Positions 34,159-43,410 of a stretch of 64,000 nt of DNA are shown piece by piece. Each line of letters starts with the position of its first letter. Position 1 is the first letter of the stretch. Below the pieces are notes generated by a model that did not search any database, was not told where the DNA came from, and saw nothing but the letters and a program-made list of their open reading frames with translations. The translations under genes were made by a program, and so were the position numbers. Origin of the DNA: Deinococcus sp. Marseille-Q6407 (GTDB taxonomy: Bacteria; Deinococcota; Deinococci; Deinococcales; Deinococcaceae); contig NZ_CAMPFU010000004.1 in the NCBI RefSeq assembly GCF_946848805.1, positions 327,932-391,931 on the forward strand, in the 5' to 3' direction.

Positions 34159-36690
34159 CTAAGGTTGGAGTGCCTGCGCCAGATAGGGCGCCGTCACACT
34201 TCCCGCTGCCTGGGCCACCTCGGCGGGCGTGCCCTGGGCCACCACCCGCCCGCCTTCCTCGCCCGCGCCGGGGCCGATGTCGAGTACCCAGTCGGAGGCG
34301 GCCACCACCTGCATCTTGTGCTCCACCGCAATCACGGTGTTGCCGGCGTCCACCAGCTTGCCCAGTTGCCGCTGCAAGCGCTCCACGTCGGCGGGGTGCA
34401 GGCCGGTGGTGGGTTCGTCGAGCACGTACACCGTGCCGCCGCGTCCGCTGCGCTGCAACTCGGTCGCCAGCTTAATGCGCTGCGCCTCGCCGCCCGAGAG
34501 TTCGGTGGCCGGCTGCCCCAATCGCAGGTAGCCCAGACCGACCTCGCGCAGGGTGTCCAGCGCCCGGAAAATGGCGCCCTCGTCGGCAAAAAAGTGGTGC
34601 GCCTCGTCCACCGTCAGGGCCAGCACGTCGGCGATATTTTTGCCCCGGTACTCCACTTCCAGCGTTTCGGCGTTGTAGCGCGTGCCGTGGCACACCGGAC
34701 AGGGCGCGTACACGCTGGGCAGGAACAGCAGTTCCACCATCACCCAGCCCTCGCCCTGGCAGTGTTCGCAGCGCCCGCCTTTCACGTTGAAGGAGAAGCG
34801 GCCCGCGTTGTAGCCGCGCTCCCTCGCCAGCGGAGTAGCGGCGAACAGCTTGCGCACGTGGTCGAAGAGGCCGGTGTAGGTCGCCATGTTGCTGCGCGGG
34901 GTGCGGCCAATCGGTTTCTGGTCTACCCGCACCAGCCGGGTGATTTGCCCCAGGTCGCCGCCCAGCCGCGCGCTGCCGCTGCCATAGTCGGCGGGGTCTT
35001 CCTCGTCCTCTGGGTCGGGGTTTACCGGCTGTCCGAAGTGCGCCGCCAGCGCGTCCACCAGCGCCTGACTGACCAGGGTGGACTTGCCCGAGCCCGACAC
35101 GCCCGTCACCGAGGTCATGACGCCCAGCGGAAAACGCAAGTCCAGGTCGTTCAGGTTGTTGCGGGTCACGCCGTTCAGTTCCAGCCAGCCGGCCGGCTCG
35201 CGCGGTTGATGCGGCTCGGCGTGGCGGTCAGCGAAGAGATATTGGCCCGTCTGGGACGCGGTCACGTCTCTTAGCCCCTCGGGCGGGCCGCTGTAGAGAA
35301 TCTCCCCGCCCTTCTCGCCGGCTTCCGGCCCTACGTCCACCAGCCAGTCGGCGCGGCGAATCACGTCCAGGTCGTGTTCCACCACGAACAGCGAGTTGCC
35401 GCCCCGCTTGAGGTCTTCCAGCGCCGAGAGCAGCGCCTCGGTGTCGGCGGGGTGCAGCCCGGCAGAGGGTTCGTCGAGCACGTACACCACGCCGAAGAGG
35501 TTGGAATACAGCTGGGTGGCGAGGCGCAGGCGTTGCAGCTCGCCGGGCGAGAGGGTGGGCGTGGAGCGGTCCAGTCCCAGGTAACCCAGGCCCAGGTGCA
35601 GCAGCACGTCCATTCGCCTGACCAGGTCCGCCGTCATGCGTTGCAAGGCAATGGCCTGCTCGGGCCGGTTCTTGACGCGCTCGGCGTGGCCCGGTTCGCG
35701 CTCCTCGGCGTAGGGGCGCAGCAATTCGGACACCCGCGCCAGCGGCAGCCGCGACAACTCGGTGATGTCCAGCCCGGCGAAGGTCACGTTCAGCGCCTCC
35801 TGACGCAGCCGTTTGCCGTGGCACAGCGGGCACTCCTCCGAAATCATGTAGCCCTGCACCCGCTTTTTCATAGAGGCGCTCTCGGTGTTGGCGAAGGTGT
35901 GCATGACGTGGCGCCGGGCGCTGGAGAAGGTGCCCATGTAGCTGGGTTCCATCTTCTTTTTCAGCGCGCGCCCGGTTTCGGCGGGGGTCAGGCCCGGATA
36001 GACCGGCACCACCGGCTGCTCGTCGGTAAAGAGAATCCAGTCGCGTGTCTCCTGCGGCAGCTCACGCCAGGGCACGTCCACGTCGATGCCCAGTGTGACC
36101 AGAATGTCGCGCTGGTTTTGCCCGCCCCAGGCCTGCGGCCACGCGGCCACCGCCCGCTCGCGGATGGTGAGGCCAGGGTCGGGGACCATCGAGTCCTCGG
36201 TGACGGTATAGACGCGGCCCAATCCGTGACACTCGGGGCAGGCGCCTTCGGGGGTATTGGGCGAAAAACCCTCGGCGTACACGATGCCCTGGCCGGGCGG
36301 GTAGTCGCCGGCGCGGGAATACAGCATCCGCAACAGGTTGGAGAGGGTGGTCACGCTGCCCACCGAGGAGCGGGCGGTGGGCGTGCCGCGCGCCTGCTGC
36401 AGCGCCACAGCGGGCGGCAGGCCGTCAATGGCGTCCACATCGGGCACCCCTGCCTGATTGAACAGCCGCCGGGCGTAGGGCGAAACCGATTCGAGGTAGC
36501 GGCGCTGCGCCTCGGCGTAGAGGGTGCCGAACGCCAGCGAGGACTTGCCCGAACCCGAGACGCCGGTAAACACCACCAGGGCGTCGCGCGGCACCTCTAC
36601 CGAGATGTCCTTGAGGTTGTGCTGGCGAGCGCCGCGCACCTGCACGAAGCCGCCGTCTGGAGAAGAGGAAGCAGGAGGAGAAACAGTCAT
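34159..36690 (-). CDS. uvrA2: UvrA2, class II UvrA ATPase
   Basis: About 843 residues, shorter than canonical UvrA (~940) because the UvrB-binding region is lacking. Two ABC modules are present: Walker [11 protein letters not shown] (about residue 44) and [10 protein letters not shown] (about 525). The signature in the first is LSPGELQRL (a deviation) and in the second LSGGEAQRI; Walker B is [13 protein letters not shown] and [13 protein letters not shown]. Zinc-binding cysteine pairs CPECHG/CPLCHG and CEHCQG/CPVCHG are intact. In D. radiodurans a similar UvrA2 is known structurally; its role may be in DNA damage tolerance or drug resistance. ATG 36690 was chosen; GTG 36693 is equally possible. 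Confidence 0.9.
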   Translation of the reverse strand: MTVSPPASSSPDGGFVQVRGARQHNLKDISVEVPRDALVVFTGVSGSGKSSLAFGTLYAEAQRRYLESVSPYARRLFNQAGVPDVDAIDGLPPAVALQQARGTPTARSSVGSVTTLSNLLRMLYSRAGDYPPGQGIVYAEGFSPNTPEGACPECHGLGRVYTVTEDSMVPDPGLTIRERAVAAWPQAWGGQNQRDILVTLGIDVDVPWRELPQETRDWILFTDEQPVVPVYPGLTPAETGRALKKKMEPSYMGTFSSARRHVMHTFANTESASMKKRVQGYMISEECPLCHGKRLRQEALNVTFAGLDITELSRLPLARVSELLRPYAEEREPGHAERVKNRPEQAIALQRMTADLVRRMDVLLHLGLGYLGLDRSTPTLSPGELQRLRLATQLYSNLFGVVYVLDEPSAGLHPADTEALLSALEDLKRGGNSLFVVEHDLDVIRRADWLVDVGPEAGEKGGEILYSGPPEGLRDVTASQTGQYLFADRHAEPHQPREPAGWLELNGVTRNNLNDLDLRFPLGVMTSVTGVSGSGKSTLVSQALVDALAAHFGQPVNPDPEDEEDPADYGSGSARLGGDLGQITRLVRVDQKPIGRTPRSNMATYTGLFDHVRKLFAATPLARERGYNAGRFSFNVKGGRCEHCQGEGWVMVELLFLPSVYAPCPVCHGTRYNAETLEVEYRGKNIADVLALTVDEAHHFFADEGAIFRALDTLREVGLGYLRLGQPATELSGGEAQRIKLATELQRSGRGGTVYVLDEPTTGLHPADVERLQRQLGKLVDAGNTVIAVEHKMQVVAASDWVLDIGPGAGEEGGRVVAQGTPAEVAQAAGSVTAPYLAQALQP

Positions 36691-36810
36691 CACTCCCGGC
36701 AGTATGCGTCAGCGGCGGCACTGGTCCGGCCGGTCTTGTAGGTTTGCTCAAGTTTGGGGCTCTGTCATAAGCAGTCAGGGAGCCACCCCCCAGTGAACGT
36801 GAAAACCGGA

Positions 36811-36828
36811 CTTTAAGACCGTTTAAAG
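36811..36828. promoter_or_regulatory. Small palindrome upstream of the DUF892 gene
   Basis: CTTTAAGACCGTTTAAAG is a 6-5-7 inverted repeat, about 95 bases before the DUF892 start. It could be an operator. The remaining intergenic sequence (36691-36919) shows nothing else that I can name. Confidence 0.35.
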
Positions 36829-36919
36829 CCAGGTCTGGGGCGCCCGTCCGTCGCAGCGCGGATACTGGAGGGGCAAACTTTCCGCTTTCTCTTCCCTCTT
36901 CCAGAAAGGACCCATACCC

Positions 36920-37423
36920 ATGCGTAATTTTTCCCTGCGTGACCTGTATCTCTCCCAGCTGCGTGACCTCTACTCCGCCGAAACCCAGCTGCTTGCCGCG
37001 CTGCCCAATATGGCAGTGAATGCCCGCGACGCCCAGCTGAAACAGGGCTTTGAAGATCATCTGGCCCAGACCCGCGAGCATGTGCAGAGGCTGGAGCAGA
37101 TTTTTGCGGCTCTGAACGAACCCACCGCCGGAAAAGTCAGCAAGGCCATGCAGGGCCTGGTGCAGCAGGGCGCCGAGGAAGCCGGCGAAAACAAGGCTGG
37201 CCCAGTGCGCGACGCGGCCCTGATCGCCTCGGCGCAGCGAGTGGAACATTATGAGATTGCCGCTTACGGCACCGCCGTCTCGCTGGCACGCCTGCTGGGC
37301 GAAGACCAGGCAGCGGCCCTGCTGGACGCCACCTTGCAGGAAGAAGGCCAGACTGACGAAAAGCTGACCCAGGTGGCTGGGAAGGTTAATCAGGCAGCGC
37401 TGCAGGAAACCGCCCAGAACTGA
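36920..37423 (+). CDS. YciE/YciF ferroxidase-family (DUF892) protein
   Basis: 167 residues. LRDLYLSQLRDLYSAETQLLAALP, DHLAQTREHVQRLEQIF and RVEHYEIAAYGTAVSLARLLG give the four-helix ferritin-like bundle with Glu/His metal ligands of this stress-induced family. The ribosome binding site AAAGGA is eight to nine bases before the ATG. It is followed by a strong terminator, so it is a single-gene unit. A role in oxidative or desiccation stress is likely from the family but not shown here. Confidence 0.88.
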   Translation: MRNFSLRDLYLSQLRDLYSAETQLLAALPNMAVNARDAQLKQGFEDHLAQTREHVQRLEQIFAALNEPTAGKVSKAMQGLVQQGAEEAGENKAGPVRDAALIASAQRVEHYEIAAYGTAVSLARLLGEDQAAALLDATLQEEGQTDEKLTQVAGKVNQAALQETAQN

Positions 37424-37443
37424 AGCAAGAGCTGCCAGCTCTT

Positions 37444-37482
37444 AAAGCCGCCCCGGCCAGAGCAGGCTGGGGCGGCTTTTTA
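37444..37482 (+). terminator. Intrinsic terminator after the DUF892 gene
   Basis: AAGCCGCCCC pairs with GGGGCGGCTT and is followed by TTTTTAAA. It lies between two convergent genes. Confidence 0.88.
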
Positions 37483-37499
37483 AATCTGGTCTTTGAACG

Positions 37500-38795
37500 C
37501 TAAAGTCCCAGTCGGTTCAGTGCCCGGAGGGCCGCCTGCAGTTCCGGGTCCTGCCCGGTGCGGATAAAAGCGCGGTCATCGCGTTGCAGGGGCACCTGTG
37601 GCTGAACTCGGGCACCCAGTGGCTGCCCAAGGACCGACTGCATCTTGGCCGTGGTGACCTGCAGCCCCGAGCCGTCGGCCAGGTCCAGCACGATGGTCGA
37701 GGTATCGGCCAGCCCGGCGGTGGGCCGGCCCAGCACCACCGTTTGTGGCCGGGTCAGCAGGTCGCGGGCCATGAATTCAGCGCCGCTGGCCGAGTCACCG
37801 TCAATCAGCACCGCCAGCGGGCCGCTAAAACGCTGGGGTTTGAACACCCGCTGGCCGCGCTGGGGCTGGCCGTCTACCAGGTAGCGTCCTTGCTGATAAG
37901 ACAGGGTCTGCGACGAGCTGCGTTCCACTTTGCGCAGGGGCGCCGGGTCGGTCAGGGCACCGGTGCTGAGTAGCGTTTCGGTCACGTAGCCGCCAGGGTT
38001 GCCGCGCAGGTCAAGCACGGCACGGGTGGCCCCCTGCTGCTGGGCGCGGCGCAGCGCATTGTGCAGGTCCTGCGCCACTCCGTCTCTGTCGAAGTTGCGC
38101 AGGCGAATCAGCGCGGTGTGATCATCCAGCAGGTCCAGGCTGACCGGCGGTGTGACGAAAGGTCGCCCGGCCAGCTCGGCTTGCCCAGGTCGCCCGGCAC
38201 GGGTATAGGTCAACTTGACTTCCCGGCCTGAGCGCCCGGCGGCAGCCAGTTTGTCTTCGCCCCACAGGCCCCGCAGCGGCAGGCGGTCCAGCCGGGTGAG
38301 CAGGTCGCCGGGTTGCAGGCCGGCCAGAGCAGCCGGAGAGCCAGGGATGACTTCGGTGACCAGCACGCCCTGGCCGAGAACGGTGCGAACCACCACGCCG
38401 AACGACGCCTGGTCCACCTCACCCGCCGAGGCGAGATTGATGCTGTTCCATTCCTGCGGGCTAAAGAAATTGGTGTGCTCATCGTGCAGTTCGCGCAGCA
38501 CTTGCCCGATCAGGGGATAGGCCAGCTTGGAATCACACACGCTCCGGCCGGCGCAGAGGGCCTCGGCGCGTGGCAGGAACCGTTCACGCAGGTCCTGCGC
38601 CCGCAGGGGTGAGGTTCCGTTGTAGTTCAGTGCCAGCTCGTAAATGACCTCGTCGAACAGATCCTGGGCCGTCACTCGGTCACTGTTCTGCTCGTTGCTC
38701 TGGGCTGTAGAGGCCGGCTCCGCAGCCGCCAGAGCCGGCACCGGAGCCAGCAAGGCCAGGCTGAGGGCCAATGTCTGCCACTCGCGCCGCCTCAC
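37500..38795 (-). CDS. Secreted S41-family peptidase with PDZ domain
   Basis: 431 residues. A signal peptide (LALSLALLAPVPALAAAEP) is followed by a helical N-domain, a PDZ-like segment (FGVVVRTVLGQGVLVTEVIPGSPAALAGLQPGD, about 132-165) and the S41 core with LDLRGNPGGY and the probable nucleophile Ser335 in GDSASGAEF. The later GRPTAG motif fits the S41B/tricorn-like type, in which the Lys of CtpA is absent. It likely cleaves peptides in the cell envelope. GTG 38795 overlaps the stop of the preceding secreted protein, so the two are coupled. Confidence 0.85.
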   Translation of the reverse strand: MRRREWQTLALSLALLAPVPALAAAEPASTAQSNEQNSDRVTAQDLFDEVIYELALNYNGTSPLRAQDLRERFLPRAEALCAGRSVCDSKLAYPLIGQVLRELHDEHTNFFSPQEWNSINLASAGEVDQASFGVVVRTVLGQGVLVTEVIPGSPAALAGLQPGDLLTRLDRLPLRGLWGEDKLAAAGRSGREVKLTYTRAGRPGQAELAGRPFVTPPVSLDLLDDHTALIRLRNFDRDGVAQDLHNALRRAQQQGATRAVLDLRGNPGGYVTETLLSTGALTDPAPLRKVERSSSQTLSYQQGRYLVDGQPQRGQRVFKPQRFSGPLAVLIDGDSASGAEFMARDLLTRPQTVVLGRPTAGLADTSTIVLDLADGSGLQVTTAKMQSVLGQPLGARVQPQVPLQRDDRAFIRTGQDPELQAALRALNRLGL

Positions 38796-39667
38796 CGCGG
38801 CACCTCGAAAGTAGCAGCCGGAAGGGCCGGGTTCAGTTCAAGCACAACCTGCTGGCGGGCCAGCACATCGCCGTCAGACCATAGCAGCGTGCGAACACTG
38901 CCGGTACGTGGAGTCTGAGCGGCAGGAGCGGGCGCTTTGGCGGTCTCATTTCCCCGGCGGCCAGCACTCACCTCGCCGTAATAGATGATCAGGCCCTCGT
39001 CACAGTCCTTACAGTTAGCGTCACCTTTCTTTTTGCCGGGCCGGTCGGCCAGCAGGCGGCCGGTCTGCGGGTCCAGCAGGAAACGCTGCGCCGAGCTGTC
39101 CGGCCAGGTCGCTTCAAGTGCCAGCCCCCGCAGGGTCAGCGTTTCAGTGTCCAGCCAGGTCTGCATGCCGGCCACTTGCAGGCGCACCCCCGGCTGCGCA
39201 GCCGAGCTCAGACCTGCCAGACCGGCATGCAGGTTGGTCTGGCGCAGTTCGGCGGCCCGCTGGCGCGGCACCGGCACCACGCCGCCCTGTGGGGTGTAGA
39301 GCTGGGCCCGGCCTGGCGTCAGCACCTGCACTGAATCCAGGGTGTCTCCGCGCCAGTTGGTCAGGCGCAGCCGCTGGCCGGAGAGGTCCAGCCAGGCTTC
39401 GCTGAGCTGTAGGGAGCTGGTCGGGCTGCTGCCCCTTAATCCGCTGGTCTGAGTGCGCTCGTGCAGGACGCGTAGCCCCTCAGCAGGAAGGCCGCTGGCG
39501 GCCTGCGCTCGGGTCAGCAGGGCCGCCGCGCTGAGCCTTTCTAGCGGGGAAGTTGCAGCAGCAGAAACAGGCGGGTGGCTCTGGGCAGGCGCGGGGCCAG
39601 GTGCAGCCAGGGCCGCTGGTCCTACGAGCGAGAGGGCCAGCAGGGTTGCCGGTAAAGTGATGTTCAC
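38792..39667 (-). CDS. Secreted protein, LolA-like or outer-membrane-lipoprotein-sorting-like
   Basis: 291 residues with a clear signal peptide (MNITLPATLLALSLVGPAALA). The middle part (SLQLSEAWLDLSGQRLRLTNW, VRLQVAGMQTWLDTETLTLRGLALE) has repeated amphipathic strands that resemble LolA/LolB-type or MucB-like folds, but similarity is loose. A pair CKDC near residue 220 is notable. It is coupled to the S41 peptidase gene (GTGA). Function is unassigned; it may be a partner or substrate-binding protein for the peptidase. Confidence 0.6.
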   Translation of the reverse strand: MNITLPATLLALSLVGPAALAAPGPAPAQSHPPVSAAATSPLERLSAAALLTRAQAASGLPAEGLRVLHERTQTSGLRGSSPTSSLQLSEAWLDLSGQRLRLTNWRGDTLDSVQVLTPGRAQLYTPQGGVVPVPRQRAAELRQTNLHAGLAGLSSAAQPGVRLQVAGMQTWLDTETLTLRGLALEATWPDSSAQRFLLDPQTGRLLADRPGKKKGDANCKDCDEGLIIYYGEVSAGRRGNETAKAPAPAAQTPRTGSVRTLLWSDGDVLARQQVVLELNPALPAATFEVPR

Positions 39668-40309
39668 AAGGCCGAGTCTAGCCGGTTTTGGGGGCGTAGA
39701 AGCGCGGCCGACTTAGGCGGGTGTGCCCGCGCCCCGGCGCCGCGGCCACAGGTGAAGGGTATACTCAGCAGCCCTGAGCCGACAGTGCCGGCCAGCCATT
39801 CCATCAAAGCGTGCGCCGCCGGCACCGCCTGACCGGCCTGCATTTCCAGGCTGTGGAGTAGATGCTCCAGTTCCGGGAACCCCAGCCGGGCCAGCCCATC
39901 TACGATGATGTGACCGCCCACCCATAGCATGGCGGCCGTGCCGATCACCGACAGTGCCGTCAGTACGTGCGGCATGGCCCGCACCAGGCCGCGCCCAAAG
40001 GCAGCGGTAGCGCCCTGGGAACTTTGCGAGAGCTTCAGCCCGATATCGTCCATCTTGACAATCAGGCCCACCACGCCGTACACCAGCGCCGTGATCAGCA
40101 GCGCGACGGCAATCAGGATCAGCGCCCGCGAGAACAGCGGCTGATCCGCCACCTCAGCCAGCGCAATGGCCATGATCTCAGCCGAGAGAATCAGGTCGGT
40201 GCGGATGGCGCCGGCCACCATCTGCCGCTCGTGTTCCTCGCTGGAGAGGGCCGCCGCCTCTCCCCCGTCCTCCTCAGCATGTGCGTGTCCGCCGCCGAAA
40301 GCCGCGTAC

Positions 40310-41398
40310 TCATAAGTTGCACCTTGCATAGCTGAGCGAATAGCCGTGCTGGAGAAGAAATTCTCGCTCTTTTTGGAGCTGACTCAGAAGATGGTTGAGC
40401 CTGACTACGGGGAACAGGGTGTAGAGGGCCAGGCGTGCCGCCTCTTTCAAGGTCATCCCTTCTGAGCGATGCAGCATGGTCAGGGTGAAGGCCAGGAAGA
40501 CCATCAGAATCCAGCGGTCCAGACCCCTGGCAGTTCGCAGCGCGAACTGCGCCAACCCAAACTGATGCTTCCCTTCTTTGAAAAACGACTCCAGCGCCCA
40601 GCGCCGTTTTCCTTCAGCCAGGATGTCATCCCCCTCTAACAGCTCAGACGACACCGCGAAGAATTCGCGGTCCCCACGGTCCATCCTCCCCAGAGACAGC
40701 GTTTCCAGAGGCCAGTTGGCGAGGTTGACGTACCCCCCATGCGGACAGTCCGCCACCGTCACCCGCCCAGGATGGTCCGTGCGCCGGTTGCTCCTCACAC
40801 CCACCACGAACTCGAAACCAAGGCGCTGCACACCGTCCAGAAAGACAGCGGATTCGAATCCACTGTCCGCCAGTACGCAGACCTGAAAGCGCTTCCCCAC
40901 GAAGTCTGGCACCTCTTCCAGCAAGTCGAGGGCCAGTGTGACCGGGGTGCTGGTGTACTTGCCCTGGTAGACCCGGTAAGAAATGGGGAACTTCAGTTCC
41001 CCATATTCGGCGAACAGGACCACCAGATGGATGCCGTGCCTGCCGTTGTAGACACTGACATAGGGCAGCTGAGTTCCCACCTTTTCCACCGTGGTCAGAT
41101 CCACGCTGAGCCGCATTCGAGGTCTACGTTTGTGACGAGCTGTATCCAGCAGGATGCGCCACTGGAAGTCCTGCATCTCTTCCCAGCAGCGGTCTGAATC
41201 CCAGTCATAGACGTTGAAGAAGCGACTCAGTGCACTGGGACTGACTCCCTCTGCCTGGCTGAACTTGGTCTTCTGACCTGGACTGTGGAAAAGGTGCAGC
41301 GAAGCCTCCAGGCTTCGCCGTTGGTACAGCGTCTCTGGAATATCCAGAACCTGCTGTGCGAAAATACGGACGCGCTCCCCTGAAACCGGTTGATTCAC
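40310..41398 (-). CDS. IS4-family transposase (copy E)
   Basis: 362 residues, intact, [16 protein letters not shown] start. The catalytic Asp, Asp and Glu are as in copy A. The C-terminal part ([18 protein letters not shown]) matches copy D rather than A or B. Confidence 0.9.
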   Translation of the reverse strand: MNQPVSGERVRIFAQQVLDIPETLYQRRSLEASLHLFHSPGQKTKFSQAEGVSPSALSRFFNVYDWDSDRCWEEMQDFQWRILLDTARHKRRPRMRLSVDLTTVEKVGTQLPYVSVYNGRHGIHLVVLFAEYGELKFPISYRVYQGKYTSTPVTLALDLLEEVPDFVGKRFQVCVLADSGFESAVFLDGVQRLGFEFVVGVRSNRRTDHPGRVTVADCPHGGYVNLANWPLETLSLGRMDRGDREFFAVSSELLEGDDILAEGKRRWALESFFKEGKHQFGLAQFALRTARGLDRWILMVFLAFTLTMLHRSEGMTLKEAARLALYTLFPVVRLNHLLSQLQKEREFLLQHGYSLSYARCNL

Positions 41399-41458
41399 AC
41401 TTCCAGAATTTCAGCTCTGGGAGCGCTTTTTGTCTCCCTATACAGGTGCAAGTTCTGA
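40310..41458 (-). mobile_element. IS4-family element, copy E
   Basis: 1149 bp, inserted in the DUF808 gene in the same orientation. It is the only copy of this IS with both halves of one gene on its two sides, so it defines the element ends by comparison with the intact reading frame. Confidence 0.93.
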
Positions 41459-41948
41459 GTCGTACACTTTCTCGGCACCCTCGAAGCACAGATAGAGCCC
41501 GCCCAGCATCAGGATGTAGGTGATGGCGGTGGGCAGCAGCTGGCTGAGCAGCAGCACTACCGGCAGAATGATGATCAGTTTGTTGCGCAGCGAGCCCTTG
41601 GCGATCTTCCAGATGATCGGCAGCTCACGGGCCGGCGAGAAGCCGGTCACATAACGCGGGGTCACGGCAGCGTCGTCCACCACCACGCCGACCGTTTTGG
41701 CGCTGGCTCGGCCTGCGGCGGCGCCGATATCGTCCACCAAGGCAGCAGCGACCTTGGCAATGGCTGCCACGTCGTCCAGCAGGGCAGCCAGGCCGCCGCT
41801 CATGCGGTATTCCAGGGAATAAGGGTGAGGATGAGGGCTGAAAGTAAGCGCGACATCCGGGGCAGAGTAACAGGTTGGGTGTGGGGAGGTTTTAAGGTGG
41901 GGTTGAGGAAATGGTAGGGAAGAAACCTTTTGTTTTTTATTCGCATAT

Positions 41949-41989
41949 TAAAAAACTGCTGGAAGAAGAGGCCTATAGGCCTCTTCTTC
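41949..41989 (-). terminator. Intrinsic terminator of the nrd operon
   Basis: A perfect 12-bp stem GAAGAAGAGGCC/GGCCTCTTCTTC with a four-base loop (41962-41989) is followed on the minus strand by a TTTTTT run. It lies just after the glutaredoxin-like gene. Confidence 0.85.
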
Positions 41990-42005
41990 AATATTCGCGT
42001 TCAGT

Positions 42006-42281
42006 TCAGGACGACAGAAAGTTCTTGACTTCGCCCAGGCCACCGGTGTTGCGCAGGATGGCGCCGCGCTCGCGGTCAATCAGCGCCGGGGTGCTCTGTA
42101 CGCCGTATTCAGTGGTCAGCGCCTCAAACTCGGCAGTGTTCTGCTCTCGGTGAACGACATCAATCTGGTCGTTGAACTGGCCTTTTAGAGGTTTATCCAG
42201 CATCAGGCGCAGGCGTTCGCAGTTGGGGCAGTGGTCCTGAGTCAGCAAAATAAAGCGGGTAGCGGTGGCGGTTTCAGTCAT
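42006..42281 (-). CDS. nrdH: Glutaredoxin/NrdH-like redox protein
   Basis: 91 residues from ATG 42281 with GGAGG upstream. FILLTQDHCPNCERLRLML shows the redox motif CPNC of a thioredoxin-fold protein, and QSTPALIDRERGAILRNTGG gives the cis-Pro segment. It follows nrdF with an eight-base overlap, so it very likely supplies electrons to the class Ib reductase. The nrdH name is by position; the sequence is closer to a generic glutaredoxin-like protein than to canonical NrdH (CVQC). Confidence 0.75.
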   Translation of the reverse strand: MTETATATRFILLTQDHCPNCERLRLMLDKPLKGQFNDQIDVVHREQNTAEFEALTTEYGVQSTPALIDRERGAILRNTGGLGEVKNFLSS

Positions 42282-43338
42282 GAGCAAGGGCCTCCAGGGG
42301 GGCGGAAACGGCAGGGGTAGGGCGGTGCGGGGCCTGGCGAGACGCCGTTTTACGTTCGGCCGGCCAGAGTTCGTCGAAGTCATCTTCGGTCAGGGCTTCC
42401 ACACTGATCTTGGCGTAGGAGTTGCCCTTGGCACTGAAAAAGTCGTGGGTGGTGCCTTTGGCCTTGATGCCGTTTTGCACGACCGGATTGATTTCCTCGT
42501 CGTCGAAAGTGCGCTCCAGACCCAGATTGTCGGCCAGCACGTTAAAGTTGTAGCGGATAAACTTTTTGACTTCGTCTACCAGTCCTACGTCGGCATAGAG
42601 ATACTCGGTGTAAGCCAGCTCGTTGCGGTACAGGCTCATCAGCGTGTCCTCATACCAGGCCAGGGCGTAAGCCTGCTCGGCCTCGTTCATCTCGGCGAAC
42701 TTTTCCTGCGCCAGCAACGCCACATACACGCCGTGGACCGCCTCATCCATGATGATCAGGTTGAAAATCTCGCCGGCCGACACCATCCGGCCCCGCCCCG
42801 CCAGATAGAGCGGATAAAAGAAACCAGAATAAAACAGCGCCGTTTCGAGCATGCACGACACCACCATCTTTTTCCACAGGCCCAGGTTCGAGACGTCCGG
42901 GTCGCCGTAGATGCCCATGATGACCGAGATCTTATGCTGCAGCTGCGGCTGGGTGCGGACCCACTCGAAGACCTCGCGTTCCTCGGAGGTGGTCAGGAAG
43001 GTCTTGTTCATCAGCGAGTAGGACTTGGCGTGAATGTCTTCCATCATCCCCTGAAACTGCAGCGTGGCCTTGCGCACATGGCCCTGGACCAGGTGCCGCA
43101 GCGCCGGCATACCGACTTCGCCCTGCAGAGTGTCGAGCGCGTTCAGGCCCGCCGAAGCGTGGATATAGGTCCAGCGCTCGGCCTCACTGAGCGACTTCCA
43201 GACGATGGCGTCGTTACTGAGTGGGATTTCTTCCGGGAACCACAGCTGCGAGGTGTACTTCTCGTAAAAGGTGGTGGAAAAACTGTCTTCCGGCTCGGAC
43301 CAGTTGGTGGCGGAGAAAGGATCAGGGTGGGGGTGCAT
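42274..43338 (-). CDS. nrdF: Class Ib ribonucleotide reductase small subunit
   Basis: 354 residues. Metal-ligand segments are visible: GEVGMPALRH, MMEDIHAKSYS (E..H) and IMDEAVHGVYVA (E..H). The radical Tyr is probably in HAKSYSLM. Association with NrdI and NrdE indicates a dimanganese-tyrosyl class Ib enzyme. AAGGAG precedes the ATG at 43338. The C-terminal ~30 residues after DDFDELW are a basic, Pro-rich extension, longer than usual, that overlaps the next gene. Confidence 0.9.
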   Translation of the reverse strand: MHPHPDPFSATNWSEPEDSFSTTFYEKYTSQLWFPEEIPLSNDAIVWKSLSEAERWTYIHASAGLNALDTLQGEVGMPALRHLVQGHVRKATLQFQGMMEDIHAKSYSLMNKTFLTTSEEREVFEWVRTQPQLQHKISVIMGIYGDPDVSNLGLWKKMVVSCMLETALFYSGFFYPLYLAGRGRMVSAGEIFNLIIMDEAVHGVYVALLAQEKFAEMNEAEQAYALAWYEDTLMSLYRNELAYTEYLYADVGLVDEVKKFIRYNFNVLADNLGLERTFDDEEINPVVQNGIKAKGTTHDFFSAKGNSYAKISVEALTEDDFDELWPAERKTASRQAPHRPTPAVSAPLEALAHD

Positions 43339-43410
43339 GAGGGGACTCCTTGGGCACAGGAAAAAGAGAGGTTCAGAGGAAGGTGCAGCGGCTAAAGAGC
43401 TGGTCCTGGC

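Larger units (their letters stand above)
39664..41803 (-). pseudogene. DUF808 (YedI-like) membrane protein, split by IS copy E
   Basis: The 5' half (41803-41459) begins MSGGLAALLDDVAAIAKVAAALVDDI, the DUF808 hallmark, and continues through ITYILMLGGLYLCFEGAEKVY. The 3' half (40309-39664) resumes AAFGGGHAHAEEDGG and carries AGAIRTDLILSAEIMAIALAEV plus three or four membrane helices. Joining both at the IS gives one ~320-residue protein in frame. The 5-bp sequence CGTAC occurs next to both IS ends (40305-40309 and 41461-41465). The C-terminal tail (CGRGAGARAHPP...) is atypical. The function of the family is unknown; it is probably an inner-membrane protein. Confidence 0.85.

Noticed and set aside
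36694..36919. Radiation/desiccation response motif upstream of the DUF892 gene
   Set aside because: The palindrome there does not match TTATGTCATTGACATAA in sequence or spacing.
41800..41991. 63-codon minus-strand frame after the DUF808 gene
   Set aside because: It crosses the nrd terminator hairpin and lacks a ribosome binding site.
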